A DNA stretch of 64,000 nucleotides from UBA1672 sp050633325 (GTDB taxonomy: Bacteria; Pseudomonadota; Alphaproteobacteria; Micavibrionales; Micavibrionaceae), in NCBI GenBank assembly GCA_050633325.1, contig JBOEGH010000007.1:62001-126000 (forward strand). The letters run 5' to 3'. The stretch's first letter is position 1. Every line of letters starts with the position of its first letter. The notes under the pieces were generated by a model. That model ran no database searches and was not told the DNA's origin. It saw only the letters and a list, made by a program, of their open reading frames with translations. Positions 42,684 to 51,640 of the stretch are shown in pieces. Position numbers and translations under genes: made by a program.

Positions 42684-45600
42684 ATGAAGAACTCAAGTAA
42701 AAGCTATTCAAAAGGTTATATTGGAGACATATCAGAAGATATGAGCTTCGATGAGTTCGTGCGTATATTAAAGCAAGCGTCCGTAGGTAAGGATATTAAA
42801 GTAGAGATAATTGATGGTGAGAATATACATATATCAGGATCAGAAATATCACTAGCAGAAGTTCAAAACAGGATAGATACGCTTGCTACTGGGTCACCCA
42901 ATTCGGAACCAACAGAAAACAGTAATGTAAATAAAGATAGTGCAGAAAACACACTGGAACATGTAACACAGTCTATTATTGATAATATTGAACCAAAACA
43001 AACATATTCCGAAAAGCAAAATATAATAAAGTCTAGTAACAATAACGACTTAAACACGTCAAGCGACAGTAACGAAAGCCCTGATGTTATACTTGATGCA
43101 ATAGGCTTGTCCGAAAAACCAGAATTGAACGTGATGTCTCTATCTGATAGTGACGAGATATCATCATTAGGTGTTATAATTAAAAATGCTGAACATGAAG
43201 AGGTTTCTCCTGCTGTTACACATATCGTTCCAGAAGACGTTGTAATTATTGATAAAACACCAAAAGAAGACGCATTAAAGCCCACTAATAAAAACCCTAT
43301 TACCGTGGATGATCAACTATCATTAAACCAAAATGGTACTAGTACGAACATTCATGCCGCCATCATATCAAACGATACGGATGACGAAGTTCTGGACGTT
43401 TCATCAATAAATGATGCAGGAACCAATGGTAACGTTACGTTCAACGACATTACAGATTCAATTATATACAATACAGGTAATGCATTTGATTATTTAGCAG
43501 CGGGTGAGACAACAACAGATACTTTTTCTTATACAGTATCTGATGGAATAGGAGGGACAAATACAGCCGACGTAACTGTAACAATAACAGGTATAAATGA
43601 TGGTCCAACAGCACAAGATGATTCACTATCCACTAACGAAGACACCAATATATCAGGTAACCTGTTCGTAGATAATGGTAATGGTTTAGATGTTGATATA
43701 GATATTATTGACAGCTTCACAATCACACATATTAACGGCAGCAACGTAAATGTTGGCGCAGCAGTTACAGGCGATAATGGTGGTACATTCACTATACAAT
43801 CTGATGGTACAGTTAACTTTAATGTTGGTGATGACTTTCAGTATTTAGACACAGGGGCTACTCTTGATACGACAATCAACTATACAATCACGGATAACCA
43901 GGGTGCATCAAGTACGGCCAGTGTAACTGTTACAGTTGTTGGTGTTAACGATGTGCCAGTTGCGGAAAATGATGGTGTTTACAATGAAACAGATGAGGGT
44001 GGTGCTTCACTAACAGTAACAGAGGCAGACCTTCTGGCAAATGACACAGATCCCGAAAACGACACAATAGAAATAACAAACATCTCCATAAATCCGGGGG
44101 AAGGTAGTATTACAGATAATGGTGACGGTACATGGACATATACTCCACCTGTAGACAGCTTATCTTTCAACGGTATGGCTACTCTTACATACACAATACA
44201 AGATGATAGTGGGTTAACCGACACTGCTACGTTCCAAATTCGTGTCTTTAACGTGCTCAGCGCCACTAATGGTGATGACACCATTACACATGAAAGCAGC
44301 ATAACCCCACACAAAATATTAGGTTTGGACGGTAATGATACAATTACCGGATCACATCAAAGAGACATTATAATTGGCGGCAATGGTGATGATATATTAA
44401 TTGGCAACGGTGGTGATGATGACTTTATATTTGCAGGGGTTTCAACAGGAACAGATACCGTAAGCGGTGGCAGTGGGACAAACAGAATATTAGGGTCAGA
44501 TATCGATGATATATTCTCACTTTCTTCATTTTCGAACATTTCTGAAATAGATATGGGAAGTGGTAATGATACTCTTTTAGGTACGGCTGGTGATGATGCA
44601 TTTAACTTCTCTAGTGTTGTTATTACAGACCTTGAAGTAATTAACGGCAACGGTGGAAATGATACTATAGTCGGAACATCAGGCGGTAATAGCATTGATT
44701 TATCAAATGTTACGTCCTTGATTGGATTTGCCTATATTAATGGTGGTGCAGGTAACGATACTATTCATGGATCACAAGATGATAACTTATTCATAATAGA
44801 AACAGGATCTGACAAACTATATGGTGAGGACGGTGACGATACTTTCCAATTAAGCGCAATACAAAGTGGTAAAAAATCCATTAATGGCGATGCTGGTCAT
44901 GATCAAATTTTAGGAACTGCCGGAGATGATATATTACGCCTTAATGCGCTTAGCGGTGTTGAGCATATAGACCTAGGGGCAGGCACTAACACCATTATTA
45001 TAGATAGTGGTGATAATGTAGATTTTTCATCATATGCCACAGGTGACTTCTTGAATGTAGATGTTATTACCGATGATATATCATCAGAAACTATAACGGG
45101 ATCACAAGGTAATGATGTATTTAATATAACAGCAGATAGCGCAAACGACGTATTTAACGGTCATGATGGCGATGACATCTTTAATGTTTCAGATACACAA
45201 AACGGTAAGGATCGCATTGATGGCGGAGATGGACATGATCAAATTATCGGTTCATCAGGCGATGACACATTACGCGTAGTATCCATAACTAATATTGAGC
45301 ACATAGACTTTGGTGCAGGAACTAACACCATTATTGTAGATTATGGCGATAGTGTTGACTTCTCATCATATGCTGCAGGTGATTTCCTTAACGTTGACAT
45401 ACTTACCGATGATGTATCCTCAGAAACCATAGTAGGGTCGCAAGGAAATGATGTGTTTAATGTCACAGCAGATAGTGGCAACGACACATTTAACGGTCAT
45501 GATGGCGATGATATATTCAACGTTTCAGGCTTTAATAATGGCGATGACCGTTTTGATGGTGGAGATGGGTATGACCAAATCATTGGAACTGCCGGCAAAG

Positions 45601-46820
45601 ATACAATTCGTTTCGTGTATATCAGAAATATTGAGCATATAGACCTGGGAGCCGGTCAAGATACCCTTATTGTAGATTACAATGACAGTGCAGATTTCTC
45701 TTCATATACCGCAGGTGACTTTGTAGGTGTGGATATTATAACAGACGATGTAGCAGCAGAAACCATTACAGGGTCGCAAGGCAATGATGTGTTTAATATT
45801 AAAGCAGACAGCGGGAATGATGTGTTTAATGGTCATGATGGTGATGACATATTTAACGTTTCAGGAGTACAAAACGGTGATGACCGTATTGATGGCGGGA
45901 ATGGACATGACCAGATACTCGGATCATCAGGCGATGACACATTACGAGTAGTATCTATATCTAATATCGAACACATAGACCTTGGAGCAGGCGATAATAC
46001 TATTATAGTAGATTACGGCGATACACTTGACTTATCAGGGTTTGCAAGTGGTTCAGTTTTAAACCTGACCTTAACCGATGATGTATCCGCAGAAACCATA
46101 ATAGGGTCACAAGGTAATGATGTCTTCAATATTAGAGCAGACAGCGGCAATGACGTGTTTAATGGTCATGACGGCGATGACATCTTTAACGTTTCAGGAG
46201 TACAAAACGGTGACGATCATATTGATGGTGGAAATGGATATGACAAGATACTTGGTTCATCAGGTGATGACGCATTGCGCATAAACCAACTGTTAAATGT
46301 AGAATATATAGACTTGGGGGCAGGGGATAATACTATTATAGTTGATTACGGAGATACACTTGACTTATCAAGCTTCGCAAGTGGTTCAGTATTAAATTTG
46401 ACCTTAACCGATGATGTGGCAGTAGAAACCATAATAGGGTCACAAGGTGATGATGTCTTCAAAACAAGAGCAGATTCAAACACTGATATCCTATATGGGG
46501 AAGGTGGTGCGGACACATTTATGTTCGAAGCCAATCAACACAAAGCTGATAACATTGGTGATTTTGATATAACTGAAGGTGATAAAATAGATATATCAGA
46601 CATACTTAGTTACGATTCATCATTAGGGCATTTAATAAATGACTTTGTACAACTAGTTGCAGATTCTGACGGTGACCCTGCCAATGGAACAGGCAAAGTT
46701 ACATTAATGGTTGACGTTGACGGAAGTGAAAATGGATCATCTTTTAAATCATTTGCAATTTTTGATGATCAAGCAGAAACACTTACCGATTTAATTAATA
46801 ACGGTCACCTTCTTGTATAA
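42684..46820 (+). CDS. Giant secreted repeat protein (VCBS/cadherin-like plus RTX-type), T1SS C-terminus
   Basis: A 1378-residue acidic protein without Cys or signal peptide. Residues 1-200 are a Ser/Asn/Glu-rich start. About 205-535 hold cadherin/VCBS-like repeats (DTFSYTVSDGIGGTNTADVT; VNDVPVAENDGVYNETDEGG; DNGDGTWTYTPP). From about 540 come Ca2+-binding RTX-like nonapeptides (GGNGDDILIGNGGDDDF), and 696-1251 hold five units of 110-112 residues with GNDVFNGHDGDDIFNVS. The end (1270-1378; GEGGADTFMFEANQ, IDISDILSYDS, DDQAETLTDLI) resembles the type I secretion target domain of large adhesins. It is probably an exported adhesin or S-layer-like protein. No hlyB/hlyD/tolC genes are nearby. Confidence 0.88.
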   Translation: MKNSSKSYSKGYIGDISEDMSFDEFVRILKQASVGKDIKVEIIDGENIHISGSEISLAEVQNRIDTLATGSPNSEPTENSNVNKDSAENTLEHVTQSIIDNIEPKQTYSEKQNIIKSSNNNDLNTSSDSNESPDVILDAIGLSEKPELNVMSLSDSDEISSLGVIIKNAEHEEVSPAVTHIVPEDVVIIDKTPKEDALKPTNKNPITVDDQLSLNQNGTSTNIHAAIISNDTDDEVLDVSSINDAGTNGNVTFNDITDSIIYNTGNAFDYLAAGETTTDTFSYTVSDGIGGTNTADVTVTITGINDGPTAQDDSLSTNEDTNISGNLFVDNGNGLDVDIDIIDSFTITHINGSNVNVGAAVTGDNGGTFTIQSDGTVNFNVGDDFQYLDTGATLDTTINYTITDNQGASSTASVTVTVVGVNDVPVAENDGVYNETDEGGASLTVTEADLLANDTDPENDTIEITNISINPGEGSITDNGDGTWTYTPPVDSLSFNGMATLTYTIQDDSGLTDTATFQIRVFNVLSATNGDDTITHESSITPHKILGLDGNDTITGSHQRDIIIGGNGDDILIGNGGDDDFIFAGVSTGTDTVSGGSGTNRILGSDIDDIFSLSSFSNISEIDMGSGNDTLLGTAGDDAFNFSSVVITDLEVINGNGGNDTIVGTSGGNSIDLSNVTSLIGFAYINGGAGNDTIHGSQDDNLFIIETGSDKLYGEDGDDTFQLSAIQSGKKSINGDAGHDQILGTAGDDILRLNALSGVEHIDLGAGTNTIIIDSGDNVDFSSYATGDFLNVDVITDDISSETITGSQGNDVFNITADSANDVFNGHDGDDIFNVSDTQNGKDRIDGGDGHDQIIGSSGDDTLRVVSITNIEHIDFGAGTNTIIVDYGDSVDFSSYAAGDFLNVDILTDDVSSETIVGSQGNDVFNVTADSGNDTFNGHDGDDIFNVSGFNNGDDRFDGGDGYDQIIGTAGKDTIRFVYIRNIEHIDLGAGQDTLIVDYNDSADFSSYTAGDFVGVDIITDDVAAETITGSQGNDVFNIKADSGNDVFNGHDGDDIFNVSGVQNGDDRIDGGNGHDQILGSSGDDTLRVVSISNIEHIDLGAGDNTIIVDYGDTLDLSGFASGSVLNLTLTDDVSAETIIGSQGNDVFNIRADSGNDVFNGHDGDDIFNVSGVQNGDDHIDGGNGYDKILGSSGDDALRINQLLNVEYIDLGAGDNTIIVDYGDTLDLSSFASGSVLNLTLTDDVAVETIIGSQGDDVFKTRADSNTDILYGEGGADTFMFEANQHKADNIGDFDITEGDKIDISDILSYDSSLGHLINDFVQLVADSDGDPANGTGKVTLMVDVDGSENGSSFKSFAIFDDQAETLTDLINNGHLLV
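44769..46436 (+). repeat. Five tandem units of 330-336 bases inside the giant gene
   Basis: The unit starts at GGATCACAAG-like words at 44769, 45099, 45435, 45771 and 46104, with the next partial at 46437, giving periods of 330, 336, 336, 333 and 333 bases. Every unit encodes GSQ(G/D)(N/D)D, a GHDGDDIFNVS-type block, an I(E/K)HIDLGAG-type block and a TDD(V/I)xxET block. The last two units are nearly the same at the DNA level; the first is the most diverged. All periods are multiples of three, so unit gain or loss keeps the frame. Confidence 0.9.
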
Positions 46821-46929
46821 TAAACATTCATGAATACACATTAACCACATACTATCGTATATTTACCTTTATTAAAATATATACAGTAAGTTACATACAT
46901 ATACTTTTAAACATCAGGGGTGTTAGCAC

Positions 46930-47367
46930 ATGATTGGCAAGCTAGTTTCAAAAAAATCTTTGATTGCTGAAAACGAACGATTAAATAAAGAAATTATTGA
47001 AATAGAGCAAAATAACAAGTCTATTATGGATAGCTCACCAATATGCACAAAAATAATTGATCTTAATTATAACTTACAGTTCATGAGCGAAAGCGGAGTA
47101 AAGGCGTTAGACATTGACGATATAGAAGAGTATTACGGCAGACCGTATCCTCTTGAATTTTACTCTAACTCCTTCAAAAATGATATGAAATTAAGCATAA
47201 AAAAATGTCACGAAACTCATGAAACAGTAGTACATGAAGCCGATATCATTGATTTAAATGGAAATACATTATGGTTTCATTCAACCATAGTTCCTGTAGA
47301 TAATGAAGAAGGTGAAATAGACCACTTTTTGGTATTTTCCATTGATATAACAAGGTTTAAGAAGTAA
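46930..47367 (+). CDS. Stand-alone PAS-domain protein
   Basis: A 145-residue protein with a coiled-coil start (about residues 9-32, ENERLNKEIIEIEQNNKS) and one PAS fold: SSPICTKIIDLNYNLQFMSESG, GRPYPLEFY, then EADIIDLNGNTLWFHSTIVPV and FLVFSIDITRFKK, the classical PAC-like ending. There is no kinase, GGDEF or other output domain, although the end at FKK is where an output domain normally begins. AGGGGTG is 9 bases before the ATG. It follows the giant repeat protein by 109 bases; a link in regulation is possible but unproven. Confidence 0.75.
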   Translation: MIGKLVSKKSLIAENERLNKEIIEIEQNNKSIMDSSPICTKIIDLNYNLQFMSESGVKALDIDDIEEYYGRPYPLEFYSNSFKNDMKLSIKKCHETHETVVHEADIIDLNGNTLWFHSTIVPVDNEEGEIDHFLVFSIDITRFKK

Positions 47368-47500
47368 TCAGCCCTCATATAACACAAATATAATTTTCTT
47401 CTAATTCATAGAAAGATCCACATATTGCCTTTGAAGTCATTTTGCTATACATAATCGCCATAAGCATGATTACTACAAGACAAGAAAGATAATAAAGGCT

Positions 47501-48805
47501 ATGGCGGATAAAAATAATTACAAAAAGACGAAAATTGGTGATCATGAATTGCGTCCTGAATCCCTTATGATGTCATATGGATATGATCCTACATTATCTG
47601 AGGGCTCTGTTAAGCCCCCAGTATTTCTAACATCAACGTTTGCCTATTCCACACCTGAGGAAGGGGAGGAGTTCTTTCACATTATGGCAGGGCGCAAAGA
47701 AGCACCTGACGGCGATAATGGCGGCCTAATCTATAGCCGCTTTAATCACCCGAATGCTGAAATAATTGAAGATAGGCTCGCACTTTTAGAAGGATCTGAG
47801 AGTGCCGCAGTGCTTTCCAGTGGTATGGGCGCAATAAGCGCAGTTCTATTCGGATTTTTACGCCCCGGTGATGTTATTTTACACAGTGCGCCCCTTTATG
47901 GTGGCACAGAAACACTGATACGTGGTGCACTTGCACAGTTTGGCATTAAATCAGTTAGTTTTACAGATGGCCTACATGAAGATTCAATGCGTGAAGCAGC
48001 AAAAAAAGCTCAATCACTTGGCCGTCTTGCGATGATATTCTGCGAAACACCTGCAAACCCTACTAATGCTCTGGTTGATTTTGAATTGATAAATAAAGTC
48101 GCAGATTCAGTAGAGAAAGAAACTGGATTACGTCCGATTTCTGTATGTGACAACACATTAATGGGACCAATATGCCAGCAAGCATGCCCACATGGAATTG
48201 ATTTGGCTGTATATTCACTTACTAAATATATTGGCGGACATAGTGACCTAGTTGCCGGCGCAGTTTGCGGACGAAAAGCTTTACTTAAAACTGTACGTTC
48301 TATGCGTGGTGCAATGGGTCTTAATCTTGATCCACACACAAGCTGGATGATATCAAGATCGCTTGAAACACTTGCTATTCGTATGAGCCGCGCAAGTGAT
48401 AGCAGCATTAAAATTGCGCAATGGCTGTCCGATAACCCGTACCATGCAGTAGAAGTTTATCATCCTGAATTTATCAAAAATGAAACATACCAAGAGGTTT
48501 ATAAGCGCCAATGTAACGGCAGCGGATCTACATTTTCTTTTGTAATGAACGAATCAAAAGAAACAATATTTAAACTAATCAACGCATTGTCTTTATTCAA
48601 ATCTGCAGTAAGCCTAGGTGGTACGGAATCTCTTGTTTGTCATCCATCATCGACAACACATTCAGGTGTGGCAAAAGAAATACGCGAAGCAACAGGAGTT
48701 AAAGACGGCCTTATTCGTTTATCAATTGGCCTAGAACACCATGAAGATTTAATTGCTGATCTAGAAAATGCATTCCGCACAGTATTTGTTGAAGAAGCTA
48801 AATAA
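47501..48805 (+). CDS. Cys/Met metabolism PLP enzyme (methionine gamma-lyase-like)
   Basis: A 434-residue member of the cystathionine gamma-synthase/lyase fold-type I family. Key motifs: YSRFNHPNAEIIEDRLALLE, LSSGMGAISAVLFGFLRPGD, SAPLYGGTETLIRGAL, CDNTLMGPICQQA with the pyridine-binding Asp, and VYSLTKYIGGHSDLVAGAV with the PLP-binding Lys. The ending GGTESLVCHPSSTTHSG is standard. Database-style names vary for this subgroup (cystathionine gamma-synthase family, methionine gamma-lyase). If a lyase, it would release methanethiol from methionine. The insertion MAGRKEAPDGDNGGLI before YSRF is unusual in length. It is the only clear methionine-catabolism gene here. Confidence 0.87.
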   Translation: MADKNNYKKTKIGDHELRPESLMMSYGYDPTLSEGSVKPPVFLTSTFAYSTPEEGEEFFHIMAGRKEAPDGDNGGLIYSRFNHPNAEIIEDRLALLEGSESAAVLSSGMGAISAVLFGFLRPGDVILHSAPLYGGTETLIRGALAQFGIKSVSFTDGLHEDSMREAAKKAQSLGRLAMIFCETPANPTNALVDFELINKVADSVEKETGLRPISVCDNTLMGPICQQACPHGIDLAVYSLTKYIGGHSDLVAGAVCGRKALLKTVRSMRGAMGLNLDPHTSWMISRSLETLAIRMSRASDSSIKIAQWLSDNPYHAVEVYHPEFIKNETYQEVYKRQCNGSGSTFSFVMNESKETIFKLINALSLFKSAVSLGGTESLVCHPSSTTHSGVAKEIREATGVKDGLIRLSIGLEHHEDLIADLENAFRTVFVEEAK

Positions 48806-48993
48806 GTAAGTTTAACAGTTTTTAACCTAATCATTTAATAAGCCCGGTAATAGGGAATAAATTGACGAAATTACACTTCATTTTGGATTCCACCCTGGAT
48901 AATACAAATGTGTGATAATGTATATTATGGAAAATGAGATGCTTGTTTAACCAAATATGTGGAAACACTTACGCTTCAGTTATATAACCAACA

Positions 48994-50658
48994 TCAAATT
49001 AGTATCAAGATCGCACCTGCGAACGTCAAAATAACATTTGCGAAAGTATAGCTGCCTGCGTAACCAAGTGCAGGAACTTGGCTTTTTGCCGCTTCTGTTA
49101 CAAGGTTTAGCGATGGCGTACTAGTCATTGCGCCGGTAATTGCACCGAGCAACAAAGCAGCATTCATTTTCATAACGTAATGGCCAAATATAAATGCAAT
49201 AAACACAGGTATAACAGTGATAGAAACACCACATAACACCATTAGTGGGCCTACAGATGTTAGTGCTTCAATAACTTTTCCACCTGCATTCAGGCCGATT
49301 GAAGACATAAACAATACAATACCCAAATCCATCATAATATTGCGAGCAGCCCTAGGAAATGCACCAAATGTAGGATGAACAGAACGGAAGAATCCGATAA
49401 GAATACCTACTATCAAAAGGCCTCCTGCGCTGCCTAAACCAACTGAAATCTGACCAAATTTTAGTACTATTGTACCTAAAAGCAAACCAAGAGCAGCACC
49501 AAGACATAATGTTAATAAATCGGTTTTTTCAACATCAGCTTCTATGCTGCCAAGCTTTTCACTAACACTTGTTATTCGATCTTCCTCACCGATAACCTCT
49601 AGCTTGTCACCTTTACAAAGAATGGTATTCTTATCAATTGGTAATTCGATACCTGACCGTATAAGACCTATTGGAAAACACCCGTACTTCGCAGGCAACA
49701 TCAATTCTTGCACCTTATTTCCAACGAATTCAGCACCAGTCACCACGATCTCTTTTGTACGTATTCTAAAGTTTAATAATTCCTGGTCAAAGACCTCAGG
49801 AATCATCTTACTTTTCGCCAAGTTATGTTGGGCTATCGATGCAATAACTGACACAACGTCATTTTCTTCAATTACAACGTTACGAGTTATTTCAATAAGT
49901 TCCCCATCACGACGAATTCCCAGAACGGTAAAATACTGGTTTGTGGCCTCTTGGATTTGACGAATTGTTTTTCCTACCATTTTGCCACTCTCGATTTGAT
50001 AGGTCCGCACCATTGGCAAATTATCTTCATTGATGGTCTTAACACTAGCGATCGCCGGGGCAATTTTCTTTGCTTCTTCAACAAGGTTAACCCTAAAAAT
50101 TGTAGGGATGTACTTAATAATAAACATTAAGCCGCCAATACCAAACAGATAGGTGAGCGAATAAGCAACACTGATATTTTGAATAACCTCCTCCGCAGTA
50201 ATCCCCTCTGGCAGAGATTTAAGTCCACTGGTTACGGCGTCTTGTGCCCCTACTAAGGTTGGTGTACTTGTTAAAGCGCCCGCAAGCATTCCTGCGGCAA
50301 TTCCCGTATCCATACTAAATACAAATGCAAAGGACCAGCATAAAGAAACACCAATTACTGCAACTATTAGCGACAAAACTAAATAACGTGCGCCATCAGC
50401 AGCAAATGCGGTAAAAAAGCTTGGCCCGGCCTGTAAACCTACACAAAATATGAAAATAGTAAAACCAAACGTTGCCATGTCAGGATTGCTAGTAAACCCC
50501 CATGAGCCTAAACATAACCCTGCTATTAACACTCCTGTTACATTACCTAACTCAAAGCCAAGTATGTTAATTTTCCCAAGTAAGTAGCCCAAACTGATTA
50601 CTGAAAAAATAATAAGAACCTGATCACCTTTTAAAAGGTCGTATAAATCTATTTCCAT
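48994..50658 (-). CDS. AspT/YidE-type antiporter with RCK domains
   Basis: A 554-residue membrane protein of the aspartate:alanine exchanger (AAE) family: an N-terminal block of about five segments (residues 10-195), two soluble RCK_C (TrkA-C) domains about 215-375 (GKMVGKTIRQIQEATNQYF, then GAEFVGNKVQELMLPAKYG), and a second block of five segments. The two membrane halves are repeats (LAGALTSTPTLVGAQ versus ALLLGAITGAMTSTPSLN), the TSTPxL motif marking each. The substrate may be a dicarboxylic amino acid, but most family members are uncharacterised. It is convergent with the lyase gene; the 188 bases between them show nothing else. Confidence 0.87.
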   Translation of the reverse strand: MEIDLYDLLKGDQVLIIFSVISLGYLLGKINILGFELGNVTGVLIAGLCLGSWGFTSNPDMATFGFTIFIFCVGLQAGPSFFTAFAADGARYLVLSLIVAVIGVSLCWSFAFVFSMDTGIAAGMLAGALTSTPTLVGAQDAVTSGLKSLPEGITAEEVIQNISVAYSLTYLFGIGGLMFIIKYIPTIFRVNLVEEAKKIAPAIASVKTINEDNLPMVRTYQIESGKMVGKTIRQIQEATNQYFTVLGIRRDGELIEITRNVVIEENDVVSVIASIAQHNLAKSKMIPEVFDQELLNFRIRTKEIVVTGAEFVGNKVQELMLPAKYGCFPIGLIRSGIELPIDKNTILCKGDKLEVIGEEDRITSVSEKLGSIEADVEKTDLLTLCLGAALGLLLGTIVLKFGQISVGLGSAGGLLIVGILIGFFRSVHPTFGAFPRAARNIMMDLGIVLFMSSIGLNAGGKVIEALTSVGPLMVLCGVSITVIPVFIAFIFGHYVMKMNAALLLGAITGAMTSTPSLNLVTEAAKSQVPALGYAGSYTFANVILTFAGAILILI

Positions 50659-50832
50659 TGGATTTGCTCTGTTTAATATTATACATAAATACTCACAACA
50701 TATTACGTGACGTATACTCCTTTTTTAGAAAACTACAAGCAAAATCAGAAATTTAAGGTGTGCAATTAACACAGATGAAACATGCACCAATTTCAGATCA
50801 GCGAATAATAATATGAAACTTACTATATATGA

Positions 50833-51591
50833 TTATCTAATTAGTTTAGGAACAAGGGGTGCTAAGGTCATTGTTAAGTTATGCTTAGGCTCTTCACCTG
50901 AAGAATCAACACGTAACATCATGTTTTTATCAATCAACTGATAACCGCTTATAATTTTTTGAGTCTTATCACTTCTCAAATCCTTTGATGGTGCGGCAAC
51001 AATAACGTTATCAGAGAACTCAAGGTCAAAATGGTCTGCCCAATGTTGAGCATCATCACGAGAGCCTGCATTTCCATCAGGACCATAAACGATAATCTTT
51101 AATTCTAAAACATTATCATTAGGCAGGGTAAATGCCCCGTTAGTTGCCTTAACTAAAACCTGATTAAAGGTTTTTACCTGAGAATTAACATCCTGAGTTT
51201 TAGATCCGTAATAAGAACCCTTCTTCGCAGATCCGGACTGAGCTTGAGATTTAGGGGATGCTATATCAATATATTCTAAAACTATAACCCTGCCCTGCAA
51301 GCTAGATAAGTTGAATTTCTTACCTTTCTGATCATAAAATTCAATATCTGGGTAAATTTTATTCATTTTCGGAGGCCAAACTTTAGGTAAGTTTTGGTTA
51401 CCTTCTGATTTCTTGGCTAGGATTATCCGCATTTTTTTCTGTTCTTCTAATATATGGGCAATTTCTGCTGCAGGCTTTTTATTTGCCTCAATCGCAAGAT
51501 ATGAAAAGAACATAAGAGCAACCAGACAGCTTATTAGAAAACGTGTCATAATCGATATCGCTTTATCAATTCCTGCTCTTGTTACATTCAT
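50833..51591 (-). CDS. Anchored thioredoxin-fold-like protein without the Cys pair
   Basis: A 252-residue protein with one N-terminal membrane segment (residues 15-37), so the rest is probably periplasmic. The region from about residue 78 on reads like a redoxin/SCO-type fold: PDIEFYDQKGKKFNLSSLQG, then RVIVLEYIDIASPKSQAQSG. At the place where a CxxC would stand it has Ser and Pro (ASPKSQ), and no Cys is present anywhere. Later comes LELKIIVYGPDGNAGSRDDA. It may be a non-redox SCO/redoxin relative. It is divergent from the sulfurtransferase gene by 49 bases. Function unknown. Confidence 0.65.
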   Translation of the reverse strand: MNVTRAGIDKAISIMTRFLISCLVALMFFSYLAIEANKKPAAEIAHILEEQKKMRIILAKKSEGNQNLPKVWPPKMNKIYPDIEFYDQKGKKFNLSSLQGRVIVLEYIDIASPKSQAQSGSAKKGSYYGSKTQDVNSQVKTFNQVLVKATNGAFTLPNDNVLELKIIVYGPDGNAGSRDDAQHWADHFDLEFSDNVIVAAPSKDLRSDKTQKIISGYQLIDKNMMLRVDSSGEEPKHNLTMTLAPLVPKLIR

Positions 51592-51640
51592 AAAAAATTA
51601 TCCTTTTGAATATGCTTCACCTCTATCAAGATAAGCATAA

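Noticed and set aside
44769..46436. Possible CRISPR-like array because of regular repeats
   Set aside because: The repeats are 330-336 bases long, in frame and coding; there are no short palindromic repeats with unique spacers and no cas genes.
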